Positions 5,830 through 10,786 of a DNA stretch of 10,786 nt are shown in pieces; the stretch's first letter is position 1; every line of letters begins with the position of its first letter. Made by a program: the position numbers and the translations under genes. The DNA comes from Dehalococcoidia bacterium (GTDB lineage Bacteria; Chloroflexota; Dehalococcoidia; GIF9; AB-539-J10). The stretch spans positions 1 to 10,786 of the forward strand of contig JAUXIH010000027.1 of assembly GCA_030621105.1 (NCBI GenBank), written 5' to 3'. The notes beneath the pieces were generated by a model. The model was not told the origin of the DNA. It did no database searches and was given only the letters and a program-made list of their open reading frames with translations.

Positions 5830-6485
5830 GGCCATATCCCATGTAATGTCCCGAAGAAGTAGTATATAGAGATGCAGCTCTTGATCAGTCATTGTGTCTT
5901 GACAGCTTACTGGGGGACACCGCCATGCGCGCAAATAGGTGCTTGTCTCGCACCTATATGAAGGTGCAGGCATATGTGCCAAGAGCGTGCCTTCGCAAAG
6001 GTGCGGGTGCATAGGTACCACCGTCCAAGGTACGACCTTACTGGGAAATGCCTGGGGGGAGGGGGCCCCCTACCTGATAGAAGGGTTTAAGATAGCAGTG
6101 TAAGATGAGCATAAGCTACCTTCTCATGCCCGCTGCCGCATAAGTAGAGATCGTGGCTTGGTGAAATGTGTTCTGTCTTCTTAGAGACCATGGCTGGCAA
6201 TCTAGTCAATCGCAGGCAATGTATCCACCGAACGTCTGCCGTATGTTTGAATCTCCGGCAACTTAGGTGAGACCAGCCATCCCACTTATAGTTACGAATT
6301 GGAATTGAACTCTAACAATAAGGTAACAAAATGGTCTTTTGTTGGATAGAAAGGAATCTCCTTCAACAAGCAAGGAAAATTTGAAAAGCTAAGACCAAGA
6401 GGAAGTTATCGGGAGAACAAGATGAGACTACTGAAAGATCGCTAGGCTTCGAATTCTTTAGCCGGCTATAGTGTCACGTACTAAG
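5830..6485. other. Non-coding spacer with hairpins
   Basis: About 650 nt without a credible gene. The clearest structure is ATAGGTGC (5935-5942) with its exact complement GCACCTAT (5950-5957) around a 7-nt loop. Further GGTGC/GTGCC words follow to about 6020. A G-run/C-run element at 6051-6070 matches the dispersed G-rich repeat seen at 2501-4115. From 6071 to 6485 I see nothing recognisable. A TTTGAATC sequence near 6246 resembles a tRNA T-loop, but its flanks do not pair. Confidence 0.5.
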
Positions 6486-6674
6486 TCAATGCTCCTTTAT
6501 CCATTTGATCAAATCTTCCTTGAAGAACACTCGTTTCTTGCCAATCTTGTGTGATGGGATCCCTTGACTCATAAGCTTATAGAGAGTTTGATGGCTGATG
6601 CCCAAGAAATCCTGTGCTTCCTGAAAAGTGAGAAATATGCGCTCTACCTGATTTTTCTTGCCCGATTCTGGCAT
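6486..6674 (-). CDS. Excisionase-family helix-turn-helix protein
   Basis: The 62-aa protein carries the HTH_17/excisionase-type fold: FLTFQEAQDFLGISHQTLYK (residues 14-33), then IPSHKIGKKRVFFKEDLIKW (39-58). This is the MerR-like winged pattern of bacterial Xis-like and plasmid regulatory proteins. The start ATG at 6672-6674 is preceded by AAAGGGG at normal spacing. No integrase, transposase or toxin gene is adjacent, so a role in excision cannot be inferred; free-standing members of this family often act as small transcriptional regulators. It is divergently oriented to the lipoprotein gene, with 175 nt between the starts. Confidence 0.85.
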   Translation of the reverse strand: MPESGKKNQVERIFLTFQEAQDFLGISHQTLYKLMSQGIPSHKIGKKRVFFKEDLIKWIKEH

Positions 6675-6726
6675 ATATTACCCCTTTTGATTCAAAAATA
6701 GCAGGTCGACGCAAATTAGGCACAAC

Positions 6727-6756
6727 TTGACTATACTAGATGTATATTGATAGAAT
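6727..6756 (+). promoter_or_regulatory. Candidate promoter of the 351-aa lipoprotein gene
   Basis: TTGACT (6727-6732, 5/6) is followed after 18 nt by TAGAAT (6751-6756, 5/6). Transcription would start near 6763, giving a leader of about 87 nt containing a hairpin and a four-codon ORF. The stretch 6720-6770 is AT-rich. It also lies upstream of the divergent HTH gene. Confidence 0.5.
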
Positions 6757-6796
6757 TATGATATATTGCCAAAGAGGACATAGGCCTACAGAAATT

Positions 6797-6830
6797 GAGG
6801 AGGGGTTGGAGCTATGGGAACACCATAGCT
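6797..6830 (+). promoter_or_regulatory. Leader hairpin enclosing a four-codon ORF
   Basis: AGCTATGG (6810-6817) pairs exactly with CCATAGCT (6823-6830) around GAACA, seven bases before the Shine-Dalgarno of the lipoprotein gene. Within it, ATG GGA ACA CCA TAG (6814-6828) forms a four-codon ORF. It has its own strong GAGGAGG (6797-6803) about ten bases upstream. It could influence translation of the downstream gene, or be coincidence. Confidence 0.35.
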
Positions 6831-6849
6831 ACCAACAGGAGGTGGTAAA

Positions 6850-7905
6850 ATGGCTAAGACGGTCTTTTCAATTGTGTTACTTTTGGCATTGGTTGGCTTG
6901 GCTGCAGCATGTGCGCCGTACTACCCACCAGCCAATTCTCCAACATCACAACAGGATGAACCGGGGCAAGCGACTTATCCTTCAGTGCCCCCAAGTCAGC
7001 AGAATCCTCCTCAGAATAGCCCTCCGCCCCAGACACAAACTACACAGACACCTACTCCAAAACAACAAAGTGGCCCACCTTTAGATATAGCAATTGACTC
7101 TATAGGAATCTTGTCTGCCTATAATCGTCATGTCTTGAGTCCACACCAGGCAATGGTGAAATTTGTCGTGGTAGTCAGTGACGGCAGAACAGTAGTTGAA
7201 CGCACTGTTCCATTTACAGGTTATCAACCAATGAAGAATTTTGATACATGGGAAGTGAACATTAAGGGGTTGCACATTGATTCTGCAACTGATCATTTGA
7301 AGCTTTCTATCAGAGCCTTTGACGTAGATCCAGATATAGATTTTGAAAAAAGCTTCCTTTCTGCTCTTGACAAGCTGGGACAGGCAGGAGCAAGCGATAT
7401 TAAAGCAATATTGGATTCATTACCGGGGCAATGGTATCTTGGCGAGTATGAAAATACGTGGTATCCATCGCAAGACTGGGGGATCGGTTCTTATGCTAGT
7501 GAGAAGGGGACAAATTTGCGAGTTTGCTTCCGAATATGGTCGAACCAAGAACCTGCACCTTTGCCCAAACTCCAGTTACAACCAGATGTCAAGATTGAGC
7601 GTGTGGCATTACCCAACACCGTCTCGTTGGGCTACATAGGACTTAAAAATGTGAATCATACCCTCGTATTGGCTAATAATGAAAGTACTGACGTCACGAT
7701 TGACTATTTCGGAGACTCAGATCTAGCGAAGGAGCTTTATAGAAGGCCGGTCAAAGGTACAGTCAAAGTAGCTGGTGGAGGTTCAATAGAGGTGCCTCAC
7801 CAGTTCCAGTATTCAAAAGCAGGCACTAACACAGTAACCTACATCATAAAGTACAACGGCAAAGAACTCGATAGGTGGTCTGGCACGGTCACAGTTACGC
7901 CCTGA
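6850..7905 (+). CDS. Predicted lipoprotein with Pro/Gln/Thr-rich linker, function unknown
   Basis: This is a 351-aa protein. Residues 1-20 are a hydrophobic signal peptide ending LAAAC, with Cys21 the likely lipid-modified residue. Residues 22-77 form a low-complexity linker rich in Pro, Gln, Thr and Ser that would hold the rest away from the membrane. Two mostly beta-strand segments follow: about 78-235, containing a VVVVSDGRTVVERTVPF strand pair and an Asp-rich FDVDPDIDFE stretch, and about 245-351, whose repeated strands (HTLVLANNESTDVTIDYFG and GTVKVAGGGSIEVPHQF) suggest an Ig-like or fibronectin-like fold. The start is secure: AGGAGGTGG at 6837-6845 is a near-perfect Shine-Dalgarno. I do not recognise a named family. 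It is probably a surface-anchored protein of the monoderm-type envelope. No terminator is evident after the stop. Confidence 0.85.
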   Translation: MAKTVFSIVLLLALVGLAAACAPYYPPANSPTSQQDEPGQATYPSVPPSQQNPPQNSPPPQTQTTQTPTPKQQSGPPLDIAIDSIGILSAYNRHVLSPHQAMVKFVVVVSDGRTVVERTVPFTGYQPMKNFDTWEVNIKGLHIDSATDHLKLSIRAFDVDPDIDFEKSFLSALDKLGQAGASDIKAILDSLPGQWYLGEYENTWYPSQDWGIGSYASEKGTNLRVCFRIWSNQEPAPLPKLQLQPDVKIERVALPNTVSLGYIGLKNVNHTLVLANNESTDVTIDYFGDSDLAKELYRRPVKGTVKVAGGGSIEVPHQFQYSKAGTNTVTYIIKYNGKELDRWSGTVTVTP

Positions 7906-8130
7906 AGTTATCATACTTGAGCATCTTCAGTGTATTCCTGCTAACAGGGCATCCTCAAATGTAGCGGTTAATGAACTATACATAAACTCGAATGTAAAGT
8001 GCGTATAGCATAATCACCCTGAGACATGCTTCCCGAGCGATGCCCTAACCAAAACGATGTTTTGTGCAAATCAGCACCAACGCCCCAAAATGGCACTGCA
8101 ATTAGTTAATAAGATTCCTACTACGCTCAA

Positions 8131-8159
8131 TTGACAAGTTATCTCCCTCCAAGTATTCT
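8131..8159 (+). promoter_or_regulatory. Promoter of the IPCT-DIPPS-phosphatase cluster
   Basis: A perfect TTGACA (8131-8136) precedes TATTCT (8154-8159, 4/6) with 17-nt spacing. Transcription would start near 8166. This rules out the in-frame ATG at 8160 as a start on this transcript and supports the start at 8283, after a leader of about 117 nt. The remaining spacer 7906-8130 contains only a weak CCTG/CAGG hairpin near 7937-7948. Confidence 0.55.
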
Positions 8160-8282
8160 ATGATTGATCACCTGCTATTTGGCGAAGTATATTGGAATTT
8201 CCCAAATGGTGAATTCCCAGCTCCACCGGGTTGCAGGACAGGTACCACAAGAGCTTCATTCATGGGGAGGTGGCGTGCTTTA

Positions 8283-9059
8283 ATGCTCAACCGAAAGGTC
8301 AATAAAGGTGTCATTCTGGCTGCTGGTGATGGTGACCGTTTAGGCTCTCTAACTGCCGTGTGTCCTAAAGTCCTGCTGCCTGTAAATGGCAGACCATTAA
8401 TAAGTTATCCTATTGAGGCGATGGCAGCGGCTGGAATTAGTAAAATAGCGATTGTGGTTGGCTACTTAGCAGACAAAGTGATAGAGATGTTGGGCGATGG
8501 CAGCAACTTCGGTGTGAGGTTGCAATACATTTTTAATCCCGATTATCTCGGCGGCACTGCTATTTCAGTATACAGGGCCAGAGATTGGGCTCACGGAGAG
8601 CCAATTGTTCTTTGCATGGGAGACCACGTAATCGATCCGAAGCTGGCTAGACGTTTTGTGGATAGCTTGAGCTTAACTGAAACATTATGCGTTGACTATA
8701 CTCCAGCAGAGCACCATCAACTAGCCGAAGCAACCAAGGTTGCTGTCGATAGTGCTGGTTACATTAAGGACATTGGCAAAGACCTTATTTGCTGGGATGC
8801 TCTCGATACTGGGGTTTTTCTTTTGACAGAGAATTTCTTTCAGGCTCTAGATGAGCTTGTCCCCAGGCTTGGCACCGATATTGAAATCAGTGATGTTATT
8901 CGTTTCCTCGTGAGCCAGGGGTATCGTTTTGATACTTGCAATGTTAGTGGTCGTTTTTGGGCAGATGTGGACACCGAGGAAGACTTAAACATGGTTGAGG
9001 GCGTAGGAGATAAAGATGGGAGCTGTATACGACGGCTATATCTCCAAATATGTAAATAG
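8283..9059 (+). CDS. IPCT-like nucleotidyltransferase (inositol-1-phosphate cytidylyltransferase type)
   Basis: This 258-aa protein is of the sugar-phosphate nucleotidyltransferase fold. Visible motifs are the nucleotide-binding loop LAAGDGDRLG (12-21), PKVLLPVNGRP (28-38, with the catalytic Lys), the metal-binding MGDHV (112-116, D114), DTGVF (175-179) and a C-terminal WADVDTEEDL (226-235). MGDHV and overall length match the cytidylyltransferase half of bifunctional IPCT/DIPPS enzymes, which make CDP-inositol from CTP and myo-inositol-1-phosphate; other CDP-polyol products are possible. The ATG at 8283 has GGAGGTG ten bases upstream. Longer in-frame starts at 8160 and 8262 add a non-conserved tail, and 8160 lies before the predicted transcription start. 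The 3' end overlaps the next gene by 44 nt in another frame, so the last 17 or so residues are probably not part of the fold. The nucleotidyltransferase call is strong; the substrate is inferred. Confidence 0.85.
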   Translation: MLNRKVNKGVILAAGDGDRLGSLTAVCPKVLLPVNGRPLISYPIEAMAAAGISKIAIVVGYLADKVIEMLGDGSNFGVRLQYIFNPDYLGGTAISVYRARDWAHGEPIVLCMGDHVIDPKLARRFVDSLSLTETLCVDYTPAEHHQLAEATKVAVDSAGYIKDIGKDLICWDALDTGVFLLTENFFQALDELVPRLGTDIEISDVIRFLVSQGYRFDTCNVSGRFWADVDTEEDLNMVEGVGDKDGSCIRRLYLQICK

Positions 9060-9645
9060 GAAGGCATCGGAGCCGATGGCGCGGCTGCTGGTAGGGACAA
9101 GACTGACGCCCGATCAAGCGACTTGGGGAGCTTTTGGCATCGCGTTTTTGTCTTTTATCAGCTTCATTTTTGGTCAGAATATCATAGGTGGCCTTCTGGC
9201 TCAGCTATCATCTATTGCTGATGGCGTAGATGGTAGTCTAGCCCGTCTGAAAGGTATGTCCTCAACGTTCGGCGGCTTTCTAGATTCCGTGCTTGACCGG
9301 TATGCTGATATCTTAATAGTGCTGGGGCTGACCTTGTGGTCTTTATCCCACGAGACTTATTCTGGAATTTGGCTGGCAGGCTTTCTAGCCATCGCCGGCA
9401 CCATTTGCGTCAGCTATACCAGAGCACGTATTGATCCTGATCATCGCCATCTCTTTGATAACGGACTCAAATCCCTTGCCTCACGTGATATAAGACTCTT
9501 CTTGATAATGCTGGGGGGAATCACGGGGCAAGCCTACTTTTGTCTTATCACCATAGCAATTTTAACCAACCTGGTGGTTTTCTATAGGCTCATTTATACC
9601 TACAGCTACCTTAAACAAAGTAACCAATCTGAGTCTACCCCCTAA
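9016..9645 (+). CDS. CDP-alcohol phosphotransferase, DIPP-synthase-like
   Basis: This 209-aa integral membrane enzyme carries the complete CDP-alcohol signature D72-G73-x2-A76-R77-x8-G86-x3-D90-x3-D94, with D69 before it. It transfers a phospho-alcohol from a CDP-alcohol to an acceptor hydroxyl. The opening DGYISKYVNRKASEPMARLL and the QLSSIADGVDG...SVLDRYAD core resemble the C-terminal half of bifunctional IPCT/DIPPS proteins, which join CDP-inositol to inositol-1-phosphate. Hydrophobic stretches near 36-66, 97-110, 116-135 and 160-195 fit the usual six-helix topology. The ATG has TAGGAG six bases upstream, inside the preceding gene, so translation is probably coupled to it. A phospholipid-headgroup role (phosphatidylinositol-type) is the main alternative. 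The family is certain; the acceptor is inferred. Confidence 0.9.
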   Translation: MGAVYDGYISKYVNRKASEPMARLLVGTRLTPDQATWGAFGIAFLSFISFIFGQNIIGGLLAQLSSIADGVDGSLARLKGMSSTFGGFLDSVLDRYADILIVLGLTLWSLSHETYSGIWLAGFLAIAGTICVSYTRARIDPDHRHLFDNGLKSLASRDIRLFLIMLGGITGQAYFCLITIAILTNLVVFYRLIYTYSYLKQSNQSESTP

Positions 9646-9699
9646 AATAGCAAAGCTCCATAAAACATCACCGATCTCGCTTTTAAATAGGTATGAGTG

Positions 9700-10329
9700 A
9701 TGATTATCCAATGTGATTTTGATGGCACCATAACCAAGAATAACCTCAGTATTTTGCTTAGAGAGAATTTTGCCCGCGGTGACTGGCAAAAGATTGAGTC
9801 AGACTATCTTCACGGCCATTTAACTGTTGAGCAGAGCAATAAGCTACAGTACGCGCTTATTAAAGAGCCTAAGGAGAAGCTCCAAGAATTTGTCTGCCAG
9901 CACATTGAAGTGAGGCCAGGCTTTTTAGAATTTGCTAGGTATTGCCGGGATGCTGGTATTTCACTCGTCGTCGTTAGTAGTGGGCTGGATTTTTATATTG
10001 AAACTGTGCTAATCCAGATTGGCATGCGGGGCTTAGAATTGCACTGCGGACAAACATCCTTTGGCAAAAATGGCATTGCCGTTTCTTACACCCACCCTGA
10101 GGGTAATACTATCGACAAAGGGTTCAAGAAAAAATATTTGACCTGGCTCAAAAAACGGGACAGCAACATTATCTATATAGGGGATGGACTCTCGGATTTG
10201 GAGGCAGCACGTAATGCTGACTATGTATTCGCCACAGGGCATCTACTGAGATTGCTCAGCACTGACTTAATCGCCTGCAGCGCTTTTTCTGACTTTTACG
10301 ATTTACTGCACCAAATTCGCTATCTTTAA
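9700..10329 (+). CDS. HAD-IB (MtnX/PSP-like) phosphatase
   Basis: This is a 209-aa haloacid dehalogenase superfamily phosphatase. All four motifs are present: motif I DFDGT (6-10, nucleophile D6 and acid/base D8), motif II VVSSG (91-95), motif III lysine K140 in DKGFKKK, and motif IV GDGLSDLEAA (161-170, metal ligands D162 and D166). The helical cap lies between motifs I and II (about 20-70), as in the HAD-IB group with phosphoserine phosphatase and MtnX. Start is ATG 9700, or GTG three bases earlier; the Shine-Dalgarno (TAGGT) is weak. The gene follows the DIPPS-like gene by 54 nt with no terminator between, so it probably belongs to the same transcript. Context suggests it removes the phosphate from the phosphorylated diester made by the transferase; MtnX-type function in methionine salvage is less likely, as no mtn genes are nearby. 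Confidence 0.88.
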   Translation: MIIQCDFDGTITKNNLSILLRENFARGDWQKIESDYLHGHLTVEQSNKLQYALIKEPKEKLQEFVCQHIEVRPGFLEFARYCRDAGISLVVVSSGLDFYIETVLIQIGMRGLELHCGQTSFGKNGIAVSYTHPEGNTIDKGFKKKYLTWLKKRDSNIIYIGDGLSDLEAARNADYVFATGHLLRLLSTDLIACSAFSDFYDLLHQIRYL

Positions 10330-10350
10330 TAACTCAGTGCTGTATCTACC

Positions 10351-10379
10351 AGTTGTATCTGCATCTTTCACATACAACT
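10351..10379. repeat. AT-rich hairpin after the phosphatase gene
   Basis: AGTTGTAT (10351-10358) pairs exactly with ATACAACT (10372-10379) around a 13-nt loop, 21 nt after the stop codon. No T-tract follows, so it is at best a weak terminator. Confidence 0.35.
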
Positions 10380-10473
10380 TCACGACGCCCACTGGAAAAA
10401 ATCGAGGTCAAGCAAAACGCTGCACAAACTGGCTTGTATTCTATTTCCCAGGGTCAGGAGTTAGCATCCGGGC

Positions 10474-10479
10474 TATAAT
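10474..10479 (+). promoter_or_regulatory. Orphan -10 box at the IS110 left end
   Basis: A perfect TATAAT stands alone: the positions 16-18 nt upstream read GGGTCA or similar, not a -35. In characterised IS110 elements the -35 lies in the right end and the -10 in the left end, so the promoter is completed only when the element circularises. The box is flanked by an inverted repeat, GTCAGG (10453-10458) and CCTGAC (10483-10488). Confidence 0.5.
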
Positions 10480-10485
10480 AGACCT

Positions 10486-10670
10486 GACGGGTTCCGGTGA
10501 GGCGCCATAATCTGGCTGGGGAGCTAAGCTGCCCCGACAATCAGACTGCCTGCCGGCTCTCAAGTGGCCCGATTAAGGAAATTGGGGTTCTAGAGAAAGA
10601 AGCCCCGTATCAAGGACGCAAGCATGGGCGGAGGGCCCGGCCAATACTCACTGAGCCCGAATATTTTTAA
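10486..10670 (+). ncRNA. Candidate bridge (seek) RNA of the IS110 element
   Basis: The region starts about 7 nt after TATAAT and runs to just before the recombinase Shine-Dalgarno, about 185 nt with no ORF. It contains stable hairpins: GGGGAGC (10518-10524) with GCTGCCCC (10528-10535, one bulged G); CCCGATT (10568-10574) with AATTGGG (10580-10586, one G-U); and GGGGTTCT (10584-10591) with AGAAGCCCC (10598-10606, one bulge). The last two share bases and would compete. A T5 run at 10664-10668 could mark the 3' end. In the IS110 group such an RNA guides the recombinase, with one loop matching the target and one the donor. I could not assign the guide segments. Position, length and structure fit; sequence identity is not demonstrated. 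Confidence 0.55.
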
Positions 10671-10681
10671 AGGAGACGACA

Positions 10682-10786
10682 TTGATCAGGAGTGTTGGTA
10701 TCGACCTCAGCCGTACCGGTAGCCATCAGGTTCGTTGTCTGGACGAGCAGGCAAGACCCTGCGATAGCTTCAGCTTCGACAGTACT
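10682..10786 (+). CDS. IS110-family DEDD recombinase (transposase), N-terminal 35 residues
   Basis: An open frame starts at TTG 10682-10684, with AAGGAG six bases upstream, and runs off the window. The 35 residues begin MIRSVGIDLSRTGSHQVRCL and continue LDEQARPCDSFSFDST. VGIDLS is the first strand of the RuvC-like domain of IS110 recombinases and carries the first catalytic Asp (D8) of the DEDD tetrad. The later LDExxxxxxxFxFD pattern is also typical of their N-terminus. The C-terminal serine-containing Tnp_20 domain would lie downstream. The enzyme moves its element by RNA-guided recombination through a circular intermediate. Too short for subgroup assignment; the upstream non-coding location favours the IS110 rather than the IS1111 subgroup, whose RNA lies after the gene. 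Confidence 0.75.
   Translation, partial: MIRSVGIDLSRTGSHQVRCLDEQARPCDSFSFDST

Larger units (their letters stand above)
10457..10786 (+). mobile_element. IS110-family insertion sequence, left end (right part outside window)
   Basis: A partial IS110-type recombinase gene at 10682 is preceded by about 200 nt of structured non-coding DNA, the organisation of the left end in the IS110 subgroup. IS110 elements lack terminal inverted repeats and target duplications, so the exact boundary cannot be read from one copy. I place it between 10457 and 10473, where the -10 box at 10474-10479 belongs to the element but a -35 is missing. The right end is outside the window. Confidence 0.6.

Noticed and set aside
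5797..6021. 74-codon minus-strand frame upstream of the XRE gene
   Set aside because: It overlaps the near-consensus promoter, has no Shine-Dalgarno, and its composition (many Cys, His, Met, Pro) is not protein-like.
6230..6265. tRNA-like T-loop (GTTTGAATC) near an excisionase-type gene, a possible att site
   Set aside because: The flanking bases do not form a T-stem (GTATG against CTCCG), and no acceptor or anticodon arm can be drawn.
6740..7084. 114-codon plus-strand frame overlapping the 351-aa lipoprotein start
   Set aside because: It is an out-of-frame shadow rich in Arg, His and Gln from the low-complexity linker, without a Shine-Dalgarno.
8160..8282. In-frame N-terminal extension of the nucleotidyltransferase
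   Set aside because: ATG 8160 lies before the predicted transcription start and lacks a ribosome binding site. The family fold begins at about residue 8 after the 8283 start.
10486..10670. Riboswitch (ZTP, c-di-AMP, SAM, TPP or fluoride types) or SRP/6S RNA
   Set aside because: None of the conserved core sequences of these classes is present, and the following gene is an IS110 recombinase, which explains the structure better as a bridge RNA.

Overview
The window looks like a bacterial chromosome segment with roughly balanced base composition, ordinary Shine-Dalgarno sites, sigma-70-type promoters and lipobox lipoproteins. The gene mix (DegV protein, PsbP-like lipoprotein, split inositol-phosphate cytidylyltransferase/CDP-alcohol transferase, IS110 element) and the repeat-rich spacers suggest an anaerobic environmental lineage such as Chloroflexota/Dehalococcoidia. 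That placement is an inference; no rRNA or tRNA marker is present to fix it.

Layout. The left edge (1-247) carries the 3' end of a SAM-dependent methyltransferase, closed by a clear intrinsic terminator. Two minus-strand genes follow, each with its own candidate promoter: a PsbP-like lipoprotein (493-1101) and a DegV-family fatty-acid-binding protein (1378-2214). From 2215 to 4571 there is about 2.3 kb with no convincing gene. It is packed with imperfect direct, tandem and inverted repeats and G-rich motifs. Next comes a minus-strand two-gene operon, a 58-aa XRE-type regulator and a 330-aa AAA+ ATPase, with a near-consensus promoter. A structured spacer leads to a 62-aa excisionase-type HTH protein (minus) and a divergent 351-aa lipoprotein (plus, 6850-7905).

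The right third (8131-10329) is a plus-strand cluster from one promoter: a nucleotidyltransferase resembling the IPCT half, and a CDP-alcohol phosphotransferase resembling the DIPPS half, of the bifunctional enzyme that makes di-myo-inositol phosphate, plus a HAD-IB/MtnX-like phosphatase. The two halves overlap by 44 nt in different frames exactly at the domain junction of the fused enzyme. The phosphatase could perform the last, dephosphorylating step. Together they read as a compact pathway for a CDP-activated polyol phosphodiester, either a compatible solute or a lipid headgroup.

The window ends inside an IS110-family insertion sequence. The first 35 codons of its DEDD recombinase are visible, preceded by about 190 nt of hairpin-rich non-coding DNA behind a perfect TATAAT that has no -35 box. 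This is the position and size expected of a bridge (seek) RNA. It is the most notable item here, followed by the split IPCT/DIPPS-phosphatase cluster.
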